A stretch of DNA of 64,000 nt. It comes from Seriola aureovittata. Lineage: Eukaryota > Chordata > Actinopteri > Carangiformes > Carangidae. The notes under the pieces were generated by a model that was not told where the DNA came from, made no database searches, and saw only the letters and a list, made by a program, of their open reading frames with translations. Positions 12,962 through 26,565 of the stretch are shown here, in pieces. The DNA lies in NCBI RefSeq assembly GCF_021018895.1, contig NC_079386.1, positions 18,460,552 through 18,524,551 on the forward strand, in the 5' to 3' direction. How positions within the stretch are numbered: position 1 is the first letter of the stretch; every line of letters starts with the position of its first letter. The position numbers and the translations under genes are program-made.

Positions 12962-14839
12962 CAGAGGGATCAGGTTATTGATCAAACAGCACTCAAGGAC
13001 GGACACGGCGAACCGACTTGCAAAAATACACAATGCAGACACCAAACAAACAGGAAAAGCCTCATATCTTTTTTTTATATGCTGACATTTTCCTTCACTG
13101 ATATCTCTGCAGCCAATCACAGGAAGATTTACCCACCAAAGGTCACCCTGAGGAGGGTTGCCACAGAGATGACGGCAGAAAGACGAAGATGAAGGTTGGT
13201 TCTTTGAGTCTTCTTCTCGTGTTTTAGAGGCGGTCGGGTCACTCGGGAGGAAGACGCCGACGTGGCCTTGACGTCACGGGTTCAGCTCCGCAATGTGACC
13301 TTTGCCACGACCTTTGTCATGTGTCATCCCTCATCTGTCTCCCACTGGGCATCCTGTTTATCCACTTTCTAATAACGCAGAAATGCCACAAAGATAATGT
13401 CAGATAAAGGTTCCTGGGTTCGTCAGCACGACGACGCAGGAAATCAGCAGGTAATTATGGGACATTTGGTTTTTTGGGTTTTTTTTTTACAATCAGTGAT
13501 TTATTTTCTAATTCATTTGGATGGAACTGGAGAAAGTGACCTTGAGAAAAACTTTCTGGGTTAATTCAGGTTAGGTCCGTCGGATACAGCTAGACAATCT
13601 ACCAGATTCCAATCAGATGATGACTACTGCTATTAACATGTGACCTGTATCTGTGTATTATCTGAATGATAAGAGGTAAAAACTGACGATCAGATCTCAA
13701 CCAAGTTGGAAATGTAACACGGATCAACGCCGCTGTCGGCAAAGTCGACACGTCATTGCCGCAGGGAGAAAATCTCTCACTACATGTCTTTACATGTCGT
13801 CACTGCAGGTGAAGATGTCATCAGTACTATTTAAAAAATTTAAAAAAAGGTAATTGAGACAAAGAAGATTATTAAAAAAAGGCTCCAGAGTTCAGAGACG
13901 GAGGAAGAACCAACCATTTGTGGATCTGTTGGGAAAATGAATTCACATTCATCATTTATCATTTATCAGTTCATCAGTGAAGTGCAGCTGCAGCCACTCC
14001 TCAGGAACAGGAAGGGAAAAAGAAAGAAATTTAATTATTATAAAATGAAAAAACTGAACATAAAGATATAAATTACAGGAAAAGCCCGACTTCTACACTG
14101 ATATAAATATATGTTTGGAGAAGGGGAGCTGTGTTTGCTTCCCTGTGCAGCTGCTGTGGTTTTGCTCCACGTGAAACAGCTGAGCCTCATTCAGACTGCA
14201 GTGAGGGACCTGTAAACGCTGGTGACAGGAAATGGCACATCCTCAGGTCCATCAGAAACAAATGTAGTGTCGGAATTACCATAGAAACTGATCATTTCAC
14301 CGCTCATCATGCATCACAGCGAGCCGTCTGAGGGGAAATCATGCACAACATTTACTGACGCCGCCGCCGCCGCTGTTTCCCTCTGTTTTTATGGCTCTGG
14401 TCGTTTCTGCCGTGCAGACTGATGGGCCTGAAGATGGCGGAGAGGTGAGGAGGCAGATGCTCAGAGATTGAATAATGTGCAGTTATTTCTCTGTTGTTCA
14501 GGGGGAGAGGGAAGCAGCGTGAAACCAGCTGCTTTTTGGTCAAACAGGTATTTATATTCAAGGATACTTCATGAAAACACAAAAAGCATGACGAAACTGG
14601 AGGGAAACAAGGCTCTCAGGTGCTGCTCAAAAGAAAGAAATAAACATGAATGGAAGAAAATAAGAGCTACAAATAAATCAATCAATAATAAAACCATCCG
14701 CTCTATTTTCATGCAGAACAGCAGCTTCCTATTGTCGCTCAACAAAAGATTTCTTCCCAGTCGCAGTTCACAACAGTCTTGTGCATGATTGTGCTAAAAA
14801 AAAAAGCCCAAAAATGTCTAAAACCGAGACGTTTGTTTA

Positions 14840-14935
14840 CGTTTTGTTGCTAGGCGACATCAAGTGGTCGTAGTAATTACGACAGGAGCGAGGGGAAAGG
14901 TGTCGGTGACGTCGTATAAAGAGAGACAAAGTCCG
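14840..14935 (+). repeat. Dispersed repeat family D, copy 1
   Basis: TTTTGTTGCTAGGC, GACAGGAG, GGGGAAAGGTGT, GACGTCGTATAAAGAGAGAC; a clear relative of 22908-22990. Noncoding. Confidence 0.55.
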
Positions 14936-17497
14936 GGGGGGTTTTTCAGGAGACGCTCCCGTGGGTGGAATCAGACCTGTCAGGTCGCTCAGGTCGGAGG
15001 AGTCGTTGTGAAATCATCCTGGCGAGTCTGAAATAACCCCCACGAAGTCAGGAAACCTTTACAGGGGGGCAATGACATTAAATGTCTGGAAAAATTCGGC
15101 CTGAAAAGTCATGAAAAACACTGGACTCATAAACTCCCTGTGGTTACTGATCCAGAGTCACATTTTGTGCAGAATTTCACGTCAGACGCTTCGAAAAAGG
15201 AGGGATTGAACTTCTTTCTTGTGGTTACATGATCAGTCTGATGAGTCACTGCATTTGTGTGTGACTCATCTGTCATGACTCAGCATGTAGGTTTTATCAG
15301 CATGGAGGTTTGTATCTGTAGGAAGTGAGGTTTCAACTGTCACTGGAAACAAACTGCTGAAATAACGAACAGCAAAAGTCTAATTAGTTTTTTTTCCCCC
15401 TCAGCTTGACTGGATTAAATAGATGGATTCATGTAGAACATAAGTCAGAAAAAGTGAATTAACCGTCAACAGATATGTTACTAGTCTCAGATATGAAATA
15501 TTCCACCCAGTCTGAAGATACAGACCTCGGATGGTTCTTCAGGAGGATCCGTCTTTGTCCTGATTGAGTTTTTATCCATCTAAATTTCACCTCTGAGGGA
15601 TCAGTGTTCCAGAGAGAAGCTTTAATTACATGCTGATATCCACCATGAAGAGATAGTTTTAAATAAAATGTCTGCAGCTGCTATTTTTAATATTGTCTTA
15701 ATTCCCTTGCATCGAGAACGTGTCAAGGACTAATTCAAGGATTTTTTCCATTGGGGAAAACTCTGCGTTAATATTCAAATACATTAATTTATGCTCTAAA
15801 ACTTTAGTGAGCCAATCATTTCCCAGACTACTCCCTCCCTGCCAGACCCACTAATGCAGTGACTGCCCTTCAGGCCGGGGTACACCACTGCTAGAAACAC
15901 AGTGGTGTGTACAAAGTGTTGGCATACAATGACTAAAGGTAGAAATGTTTACACCTGGTGCAAACATCTTTAGAGAGGGATGACATCAGCACCCGGCTAA
16001 TCGCTGCATGAGGTGGGTGTGTTTGTTGGATGACAGACACGGTTCCTCAATCTGCCAAGGACTTTGTGTGAAGCATGGGAGTACTGGTTGGGTTTTTGGG
16101 ACTCTGGGCAAAATGGGCTGGGAACTAAAATACATAGGTTTGGTCGACCTGATACTTGCTGCGTTGGACTCCTGATCTTTTTCCTGAGGCACATCAACTT
16201 GAACCCAAACACCGGCTTTTGTTTGGAGGTTGTTTTGCAGGAAGTCTGTTCATTGAGGGAAGGTTTGGATTCCTTCAGTGTTCATCTTTCTTGAGGTTTT
16301 TACCAGAAGCCAAATCATCTGCAGAGGTCTCCTCCTCTGCAAAACAAATGAACCTGATCATTAAAACTGGTAAAAACACAGAGTTTAGCAGTTTCAGGGT
16401 TAAAAAAAGTGTGTTTCATGGGGGACTGTTTGTTCAGCTTCTTTCTCTGACAACTTAAGATCCAGTCGTCCAATGATGAAAATCCTTCATCCGGTTAAAG
16501 GTTATAGCTATGAGGTTATAAAAAGTTACAGTGAAGTAAGGAAAACTCTGCTGAAGTGTAAAACAGCAGCAGAGAACATTTTCACATTAACCTCTGCTCT
16601 GACTGAACAGTATCTCACATTGTGTGGCCTTAAACAAACACAGAACCTCGGCAGGTGCCATTTAATCCCATCAGTGTCCAAACTGACCTGCAAACTCAAA
16701 TGTTTTCTTGTATAAAATCCACTTTAAGCCTCAGAGCTGATTCCCACAAATCAAGTTTATTCTCTTCTTTCAAAGCAAAACACTTAAGTTTCACTCCAAA
16801 TCCCAAACTACACCACTCTCTCTTATTCAAAAGCATCAGTTCAGCTAATGGAAGTAAAAGAGAGGGAGTAGTTTTCTAATAAAGAAAATGTCAACATACA
16901 GCAGAGTTGGTTTTGGAGCTGAAACAGCTTCAGTTGCACTTTGACATGAATTCTTAAAGTGTCTGGATGGAGAATAAACCCGTGTTCAAAAGGAAAAGTG
17001 TCAGTTCGTATGAATGACTGTCTGTGATTAATCAGAAAAAAAGCTCATTCTTTTTGTCCACGAGGGGGTTATTAATAATTGATTAGAAGTTTGTAACAGC
17101 TTGAAGTCTGATATATCAAACGTTCTGTGATACTGAGGCACGTCAGACGAGGAAAAGATGAAACAACATAATGAAAGGCTGAGCAGTATGGAGATGATCA
17201 TACAGCTCCGTGTCACAGTCGGGGACAGATGCAAAGATGCTGCGCTACAGAGATCCCTGTTTGCAGTTTATAAAACAGCAATACAACAATTGAACAGAAA
17301 TGTGGTTTAAATTCACTTCTGATGCCTTGACGTCTGGTTTGTGCTGCTGTGACAAAATATAGAACATGGATACACGTGCATTAAATACAGTATGTGTATG
17401 ATGCGTTCATCAGCAGATAATTCTAAATTTACATTTTTGGCAAAATCACTTTGCAGCTTGTTCCTGAGCCGGAGGCATGAACTGTAAATAAAAAAGG

Positions 17498-17584
17498 ATG
17501 TAGCCTCTGTGACGTCACCCCTGAGTTTCTGAGGAGCGGTTTTGAAGCTCAGAGTGAGCTGCTCCACCATCGCCATCTTGGCAT
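17498..17584 (+). repeat. Dispersed repeat family B with CRE palindrome, copy 1
   Basis: TAGCCTCTGTGACGTCACCC at one end and GCTGCTCCACCATCGCCATC, TTGGCA at the other. Contains a perfect CRE (TGACGTCA). Recurs at 46912-46996. Confidence 0.7.
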
Positions 17585-18401
17585 AGGTGGGGTGTGTGTG
17601 GAGCCAAGACTTTGGCACATGCCAGTTTAAAAACTGTGGCCAGCATACGCTCCCATTAGCTTTGAGAGCACAGCCGGGAAACTTGCTCAAAGGATAGCCC
17701 AAGGCTAATTCATTTCCTGCTAAATTAGCTTGTTAAGGTATAGCAAGGTATTGTGAGCACAGACACTGATACCTGCTAATTAGTCATAACATACTGTATA
17801 CTTGCCAACCCAAGGCACCAACACCACAAATACGGCTTAGCTGAAATAGCTGAGGTTGACACCTAGCAGACAGCTAGCAGCTAGCCAACTGTGATTGCAC
17901 CCACCTGTCACTCAAAGAGGCCACACCTTCAATCCTCCATAACTTTAAGTCTTAATAAAATGTAAACAGGTGAGTTATATAAACAGGTGTCATGAAGGAG
18001 GAAATTAGCTCTAGACACCAAAACCAGATTGTAAACATGTTTATTTCTGCTGTAATATATTTTAACATCGATGGTTTTCACAGGTAACAGAGGTGTTGTC
18101 TTTTCCTTCCTGTTCCACCTGACCATGTTCTGTGAAGCGGTACCCTAAGCATGATGGGAGATGAGCTGCCTCATTATCCGCAGGTCCGCCTCAGCTTGAA
18201 AGATACTCACTTCACACAACAGCTTTCATATTGGATGATTTGATGCCTTTATTTTGACGCCCTTTTTTATTTTGTAGTTATGAGCTGTGCGGTAAAGTTC
18301 AGTGTCAGACTCCCAGCTGTGTTGATATTCACCCAGCGTCTTCCTTACAGCTCCTCTGGCTGTTTGTGTCAAACCTTGAGCTGAGTTGGGGTTTGTGCTT
18401 T

Positions 18402-18440
18402 GTGTGTGTGTGTGTGTGGGTGGGTGTGTGCATGTGTGTG
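18402..18440. repeat. (TG)n microsatellite, interrupted
   Basis: TG array with GGG and CA interruptions. Confidence 0.85.
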
Positions 18441-21400
18441 CATGTGCATGGGCTTATTTATGCCTGTGTATGTTTGTGTCTACGAAAATGAGGCAGATAA
18501 AGAGCTTATATCTATCCGAGGATTGAATGAGAAGCTGTTTTGTCGCAGCGAGGGACTTTGGGAGATGTTTGTGTCTCTGTTGTGAGTCTGTGTTACTCTG
18601 TATGTGCGCTCTCTCTCACTGTGTGTCTGTGTGAGGTGGAGACAGATAGTGGCAGTAATTGAGAGATAGTCGTTACTGATGTTTTGTCTTGTTGTGATGT
18701 TGTGCTGACGCCTTATTAGCCTTCCCTGCACTTTGGTGGGTCTATTTTTGTCACAGTAGAAGATTCAGTGACGCTGAAACCTTCGAAAAACTCAGTGAAA
18801 GTTTGTCACCTGCAGAGGAACACACTCCCCCGCTGTTTGCCTTTGTTTATTGAGGAAATAGTGACAAAACTCCACTGGACAGATTCACTTCTGGGAGCTG
18901 CCCACAGCTGTTGAGTCCTGTTTACCTGACTGTGTCAAGGGCACCTTGACTGAGAGTTGTGGTGAGTGAGGAAGTTTCTTGAATTTAAAATCCAAGAAAA
19001 GGAGAAAAGCAGCGCCTGCTCAGAATCTACTGCAAAAACGTACATGTAAACATTTTCTTTTAATACTTATTTGTTGAGATATTTCACCAGTAAACAGAAA
19101 CCGAACAGCAAAATCAATAAGATTCATCAACTGTAGATGAATATCTGCACAAAATTTCACATCAATTCATCCAGTGAACGAGTAACTACACCCACACTTC
19201 AAAACCTGTTGGCATTGCCATCTGGTGGAGGCTGCAGCTGGGTGTGGTTATACAGTTTCTCTGTAATCCTTCAGCTAATTTAAGAGTCAAATCACAAGAA
19301 AACAAAAACAAAACCAAACCGTTTCTTACCTGATTGGGCTAAAGACTCTTTGTAACTTGATCCTAACGACTTATCCAGCTTTATTCTCCTGGTGTACCAC
19401 AGGGATCCAGTTTAGGTCCATGACTGTTGTGTGAGATAAAGGCACAATTGGAGCCATTTAAATAAAATGCTCTTCCCTGTCAGCTGTTACAGTTCGATAA
19501 AGCTGCTGTTGCTTGTTATGAAATTAATTTCTCCTAAATAACAAAACATTTTCTTACTTCCTAGCCATGCAGAGTTTTTTGAGTTCTCCCATCACTGATA
19601 CTCAACAGTCTATTTCCAGAAAGAGTTTCCTCATTACTGTGAACAACCCACCGACCTCAATGTTAACTGTTTTCACTGGGACCATGCACTGTATGCAGAA
19701 TGAGAAGGGAAAAAGGAAAAGCTATTACTACATTACACCAAGATGGTTACCCACACTGCTATCCACTGCAGACAAACCAAATATTTGGAAATTAAACCTT
19801 AAGAAGCCATTTGTGTTTTTGTCAACCAGTGGCTTTGTGATCAATTAGTTGACACTGTTTTCACGAAGTGGGAGGTTCCTCTAACCGACCTGAAACCAGG
19901 GGGTACTGGTTAGGTTTTGGCTCACTGGGGGACATTTTGCTGTTTCTTTACTGTCTCAGACTGTGCTAATCATTGTAATGGTCCGGCAAGGTTAAAATGC
20001 CTTCAGACCCGTGTAGAACTCAAGTGGATGGTTTCATAGATGACCTAATAGCTCTGAGGAGTGTTTGGTCTCACAAAGTGCAGTAGCACTTCTTAATGTA
20101 AACCCTGTGTGGTCCACTGGCACTTTCCAAGTTCTGAAAATGTACCCAACTCTTATTTTTATCTCTCTCTGACAGATATTTACATTACACAGAAGATAAG
20201 ACAGAGTGAGGGATTATAGAGTACACAAAGCTGCTCTATTTTAGCGGCGCCGATACGTCAGGTATGTGGCTAAAAACCTGCTTGATGTATTGATATCAGA
20301 AGGTAAACATTCCCATGAGATTGATTTTAGTTTGAAGACATCCGATAGTGATTCAGGGAAATTATATTCATAGGAGTGGATGTGTTTAACCAGCACAGAT
20401 ACAACATGTGAGGTATTTGGGTCAATGAGTGGATGATAGAAGTTAAACAGTTTTCCTTCCTGTCAGTTGGGTCTGATAAAGTCCGACCAGAGACCTCCAG
20501 TCAGCTGGGGCTGGGAAAACATCAGAAGTTGTGTTTTTGTCTCTGGGAGCTGGTGTTTATTGATGTGGCTGTCTGTTATCTTGGCAGAACAAGTCAAAGT
20601 CACCCTGAGGAGCATTTGTTTGGTATATTTTAGCAGCGGCAGTGATGTATTCAGGACATAAAGAGCAGTCAGGACGAATCTGTTTTCCTGGCAGCAGAGG
20701 CAGCAGCAGCTGTAAAAGCTCAGCCACCCGAGTCACCATCCCTCACCTTCTATCTTTTTCTTCTTCTGTTGTTACACTTTAAGCTCGTCTCTTCACAAAA
20801 GGCTTCACGTCCATTTATCACTGCTTCATTCACAGGCACCTCCTCCATGTCCTAAAAAACGGTTTCCACCTTGCTCATCGGCTCTTATTTCTTCCCCCAG
20901 CACGTCTGACCTGATGGATCACCGGAATATTATTCGGGCTACGTGGCTCTCTGTTGTCATTATTGTCTGGTTCATGGTGTTATTATATGAGTTTAAAAAG
21001 GAAAGTAGATGAGGCAAAAACCCCAGTTTTATGCTCCATATCACAAAATAATGGGGTTAGGGTGAAGGTCTGGGTACAAATTAGTTTCCTAACTGCTAAA
21101 GGCAAAACTTTCTCGCTGTTCCAAATGACCTCACTCAAAGGTCGGGTGAATGGCCGTGAAGTTAAGAATAAAAAAAAGAAGCTTGTAGGAGAAGTTCAAA
21201 CCTTGGTTTTCAAAACTATTAGTAACATGAACAATCACTTTGTTTAAAGCATATTCAGTCAGGTTAAGATGGCTTAATGCACAGTCCAAACTGCTTGTCG
21301 GATGGTCAGGTAGCTTTGGAAACCCACTCCCTCAACATCTGTCCAATGCTGGATTGGAGGGTGGGGGGGGTGGGGTTGTTGTGCGACCATTTCCATTTGA

Positions 21401-22907
21401 TGCCATGATTGGCCGGCTGTGCTGAGGTGAAAGTATGCTGGGTTTCTACTTCTACCTCTCTTTTTTTCATTTCTTACACCACTTATCTGTCACTTTTCAT
21501 GTGTAACACCATGAACATCTTCCAGGAGACACTGTCTGAAAATGTACGCTGTTATGCCCATTTTTAAATGACATCGTTTCTCACCCCTCATGACAGCCGG
21601 CTTTTCACACCGCCTTAGAGTGTGACCTTTTGGATCAGGTATAAACACTTGTGATGTCTGACAACATGTCTTAGAGCATAAACCGGCCTTTAGAGGTCTG
21701 GGGACAGAGTCTCGATGGCTGTCCGTCAACATGGAGGTGGAATGGGGAGCCAAAGGACGTGAAGAGACCAGCGGATGTTGCACAAAAGTCACAAACTACA
21801 CAGCCAGCAGAAACCCTCCTAAAAACCACTAAGTGGCAGGAGAGGAGGGGGAGGGAGGAAGATAGAGAAGGAGAATCAAAGGGGTGAGAGGTTGTCCAAG
21901 GCGAACCTGGTGAGATTTAAGTATCCAAGATGGGAAAGTTCAGGTTAGGATGGTCAGACATCCTGTTCAAGATGGTCAAGGCTTGTGAAAAACGCTGGGT
22001 GGGGGAACAATAGCCCACATAAAGGAGCAAAGATGTGACCAAAGTGTTGATCGATATCAAAGTCCTGGTACTGAGAACTTTCAAACTAAAGTTTGTTTTC
22101 GAGGAAAAACCTTGCAAGAAAGTTCACGAAAAAACTAAAATGCCTCAGTCTCTTGCCTTTCAAAGAAAGTGTGTAGTTTAATTAGAAAATTTGACTTTAT
22201 AGTTAGTGTATAACGCAACTCTTCAGTTCCAATAAAAAGTTCTTTTGTTGGCTTGAGCAACAGAGTTGTTAAGGAAGACCTGATTGTTGGTTGGGTTTTC
22301 TATAGTTTTCTGTACCTTTAGGAGTCTGCACTTGGAAAAACATTAAAACAAGCACCTACAACATGCCACTGAATGAGAAAGGTTTGGACAGCTCTAATGG
22401 ATTTAAAACAAAAAAGAAAGTTGGCCTCAATTCTCTCTTTTTTTTTTTTCTTGTAAACTCTGCACAGACTGTTGTTTTCAGCTCTGACAGTTCAGAGAGA
22501 AAATACGACTTGAGAGTGTCCTTTAGAGTTTGGGAGCTCATGGCGGAGACCTGGTGATGTTTAACAGGATATTTTTAAGTTGACCTGTTGGAGGGGGAGT
22601 GGGCGGCTCGAGCAACAAGAGCCTCAGGAGATTGGCTGGGGTGAAGGTTTGATAAACTTGTGACTTAAAGTTTCTCTCTGCCTCAGGGAATCTGGTCAGA
22701 AGTTTGAAAGTGCTTTATCAAGGATGAATCTCTTTCAACAGTTCAAAAGTCAGACTGCAGTAGTTCAGTAGTTTCGCTGGCTCTTTGTCCTCCATGGTTT
22801 TTCTAAAGGAGCAGATCAGTTTTAATAGGAAATTATGCCTCCACCAGTTTCACAGCTACTGCCAACCATGATTTTTGGAGACTGTCCTGTGAAAAACCTG
22901 CCGTACC

Positions 22908-22990
22908 TTTTGTTGCTAGGCTAATGCTAATGACGACAGGAGTGAAGGGAAAAGTGTTGAAGACGTGGAATAAAGAGAGACATGTCTGAA
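22908..22990 (+). repeat. Dispersed repeat family D, copy 2
   Basis: CTTTTGTTGCTAGGCTAATG, ACGACAGGAGTGAAGGGAAA, GACGTGGAATAAAGAGAGAC; same orientation as the copy at 14840-14935. Confidence 0.55.
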
Positions 22991-24542
22991 GGAGTTGGTG
23001 GTGGATGGAAGCAAAGAAAACAGGAATATGAGGTTCTGTTACCTGCTGCTGATTAAATTAACTGTTAATAAATCAATAAATACAGTTAATAATAAATCAT
23101 CAAATCCTCACCTGAATTATTATTATTATTATTTTTTAAATTGATCTTTGTTTCACCTTTTTACTCTGTTTTTATCTGAATAAAAACTGAAATGAACTGG
23201 ATACTGGGATGATGCAGTGGAGATGTGATGAAGACGACATTCGTTTCACAATCTGAGACAGAAATGATCTAAAGGGTGAAAGTAATGATCCTTTAAATCA
23301 CTGAGTTTAATGTCTCAGTTTAATGCTGCCGTGTGAGTTCGGAGAACAGGCCGTTTAATTTCATTCGGGAGATGAATTGCTTGGCAACTCCTGAATATCA
23401 GACATGTCTGATGTTATATCTGAGGTCTGATGAGTCTGCAGCAGCTCAGGAGGTTTAACGTGTCTGTAGCCTCCTTCACATGATGCTGCAGCTTTGTTTC
23501 CACTTTGTGTTTTGTGTCTGGGGATGTTGTTGTTTGTTGTTTTCGACTTCTTTTAACTTTTCTGTTCTTGTCTTTAATTTTAAAATCAGCGGCAACAAGC
23601 AGCAGCTCTTTGTTCAAACCCACAGAAGCTCATTTAAATTCAAGCGTTGATCCTCAAGTTTCCAAATGTGTGTATGAAATATTTAAATTTATGGAAGGTG
23701 CAGCCATCAGAAGGAATAATGGCTTTAAGCGCCTTTAAAGCGCCTTTCCAAACACAGAGGAAGTGCAGAGCGCTTCACCTGAGGCAAAGAAACAAATGAC
23801 GACATTCAAAAAGAATCATTAAAACAACTATATTTAATTCATTTAAAGACAAAACCAAGTTTCAAAAGAACAAAAACTGATAACTGGAGGATTAACGCAC
23901 CTCAGATAGTTCATGGGCGACAGAATGGTTTCACTGATCAACAATAGACGCCAGTAAACGCAGCAGATAATAAGTAGATGCCAGTTAAATGGAAGATATT
24001 TGGGTGTGACAGCCGCGTCTCTCTGACTGTGTGGACTGACAGTAAATCCTCAGTAACACACAGAAGCTGCTCGTCCCGGAGCAAAGAAACAACATATTGA
24101 TCCGGGACGCAGCGGGAGTCGGGCAGATCCCTGCAGGAGGCAGAAGTTTGGGTGCTGGCGGCGCGGCGGAGATTACCGAGACGGTTAAGCAGCTGGTGTG
24201 GCATTTTCAATTTCAATAAGTGGAGAGATTCTTCAGAGTTTATTTCTTAGATGAAACTCATGGGGGGGGGGCGTCAGCTGAGACACGGAGCTGAAGAACA
24301 AGCTGTTTCACTGAGTGAGACGTCGACAGCGTAAGACAACGTGATTATATATCTACATACATATGCTGAACTGTAATTGTAAATGTAATGTATACACTGA
24401 ATTTCCATATATATATTAGAGCCTGACCGATATTGGATTTTTGGAGTAAAAAGATTTCGATATACATGTATATATACACACATGTGTGTGTATGTAAATA
24501 TGTAAGGTAAAAACATATGTAAAAAATTATAAATTATATACA

Positions 24543-24570
24543 GTATATATATATATATATATATATATAT
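24543..24570. repeat. (TA)14 microsatellite
   Basis: Pure TA dinucleotide array in an AT-rich stretch (24340-24600). Confidence 0.95.
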
Positions 24571-24607
24571 GTTTTCATTTTTAGCAAAAATACTCATCAT
24601 TAAGAGA

Positions 24608-24715
24608 AGCTGGATTAGCCGTTAGCATCTCCTGTTTGCAGTGCACATAATGTCCTGATGACGGTCACTGAATCACTGTGATACTGAAGAAAGTTCTGAA
24701 TCTGATTTCTAACTG
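24608..24715. repeat. Dispersed repeat family A, copy 3 (short)
   Basis: Contains TTAGCATCTCCTGTTTGCAG, GTCACTG and ACTGTGATACTGAAGAAA, then loses similarity. Same orientation as copies 1 and 2. Confidence 0.6.
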
Positions 24716-26384
24716 GATTTATTGACCTTTATTCCCGACAGGATTCTCTCCGGGGAACGTTTGAGTCACACTGAACGATATCAGTTTGCAGTTTGATGTT
24801 TATTGAGTTATGACTCAGAAGGAGGATGATTTCTGTCCTGCAGAATCCCCATGTGTATAACAATCCACTTCCTGTAACGTCCTGATGGTTAAAACGCTGC
24901 CAGAGTGAAATTCCAGAGGAGCAGTGATGATAATCCTGAACGTTTCCCTCGCCCATAAATCCTCACACACATTATCTCCCTTTCTTTTAATCTTTAATTT
25001 TACCACAGCTCTGCATCTTTCCCACACACACACACACACACACACTCCTCCACTACACTGCACCATAAATCACCAGCTGACACCAAGCCCATAAACCCGA
25101 GCCTGTTACCGTCTGTGCCGATACAAAACACTGGGGAAGACGCACATGACTGCAGACTGCATTACATCCTGTTAGCAGCAGAGATGCTTATTCTTGAGTC
25201 AGTCACTCGACGCCGCTTCACGCCCCGGTTCTGCCTCCGAACCCTCTCATCTGGAGCCAAAGTCCGACCCGGAGCACGTCTGAAACAGAGGGAGGACAGC
25301 GTCGCCCGTGTGTCTCCTGCGAGGACACGAGTCGCCACGCCACTTCAGCAGATGGAGTTTCCACTCCATTTGCCAGAAGCTCGACGGCCACAACTATCAG
25401 CCTGTTTACGGCTCCAGGTTCTGTCCTGAAATACACCTCCAGCTGTCCCACCTGAGCGCTGTCCAAACGTCCTGAACATCAGCCCGAGCGTCCTCACCTC
25501 ACCTCATCACAAAGAGCCCCCCCCCCCTCCCCCTCCCCCCTCACGGTTTCATCTGAACTAGAGGTTTGAAGCATTGATGACCGGCTCTGTTTCTCTTTGC
25601 TCTTGGAGACAACATGAACGTTTTCACGGCTCGTCCCTGAGCATTAAACTAAAGTGAGATTTCATGATTAAAGAAAATCACTGCATCATAAATCATAAAT
25701 CATCTCGTGGTCTTGATCCAACAAAACATCCACCTGTACAAAATCAATATCTGAGGATTTCAGATTTCATTATCTGCTAACTCTCACTTTAAACTGAACT
25801 TTAGTTTCTGTAGTCAAATAAAGAATCACTATCAGGTACTTTATGTTCCTATATCTATATATGATGATGATATATGTGATGTAGCCGTGTGAGGAGATAT
25901 TGAGATTGATATGCACGTATAACTCATATATGGAATACTGGATCTACCCGTGAGCTAACATGACAACAGCGCGTTGAGGAGTTTCCTCATGGTTTACATG
26001 TGTGGTTCACCAACACTTCAAACTTCACACTGAGCTGCTTAAAAAAAAGGGAAGAAAAACAACAATTCAGCAAAACTGAGATCCACTTAAAAACCCAGGA
26101 GGAGGCCACTGTGGCTGCATTTAAATAAGAGGAGAAAAACTGTTGAATTATATAATGGAGCTTCAGACGCTGAAGAACTCTTGACACTGAGACCACAGGT
26201 GCTGCTGCTGCTTCAACGTTGGTGTTTACGTCGCCCTGGACAACCGTTGTCATGACGCACATCAGTTCACTCAGTAAAGGAGTTTAATTGAAGTGTCTCT
26301 GTATGAAGTGACTGTTTCTTGTTGGAAAATCAATTGAGCAACACAAAGACAGAAAACTACTACAAACAAGTCTTTTGTAGTTGT

Positions 26385-26565
26385 GTCTCTTTCTATTTGT
26401 ACGTTTTGCTATTGCTACATAACGTTAGCATTAGCAGGCTTTTACAATACATAAGATTATAACACGTCCTCTGAGCAGCTACTTCTTCGGGGCAGCCTAG
26501 ACGCTACAGTGACTCGGTATCGGAAAGTGATGAGATTTTCCAACCGGGTCGGGGCTAGCTCTTTA
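26385..26565. mobile_element. Partial copy of the 60.2-kb MITE-like element
   Basis: Shares TTTGCTATTGCTACATAACG-type end sequence, TTAGCATTAGCAG, CGTCCTCTGAGCAGCT, CTACAGTGACT and a closing GGGGCTAGCTCTTTAA with the element at 60214-60549. One inverted arm is shortened, so it is probably inactive. Confidence 0.6.

Noticed and set aside
13229..13300. Possible tRNA-like stretch with GGGTTCAGCTCC
   Set aside because: No acceptor, D or anticodon arms could be folded around it by eye.
17313..17702. Minus-strand frame of 129 residues
   Set aside because: Runs through repeat family B; the same peptide pattern (AKMAMVEQLTL) appears from the copy near 46.9 kb, which indicates repeat-derived translation.
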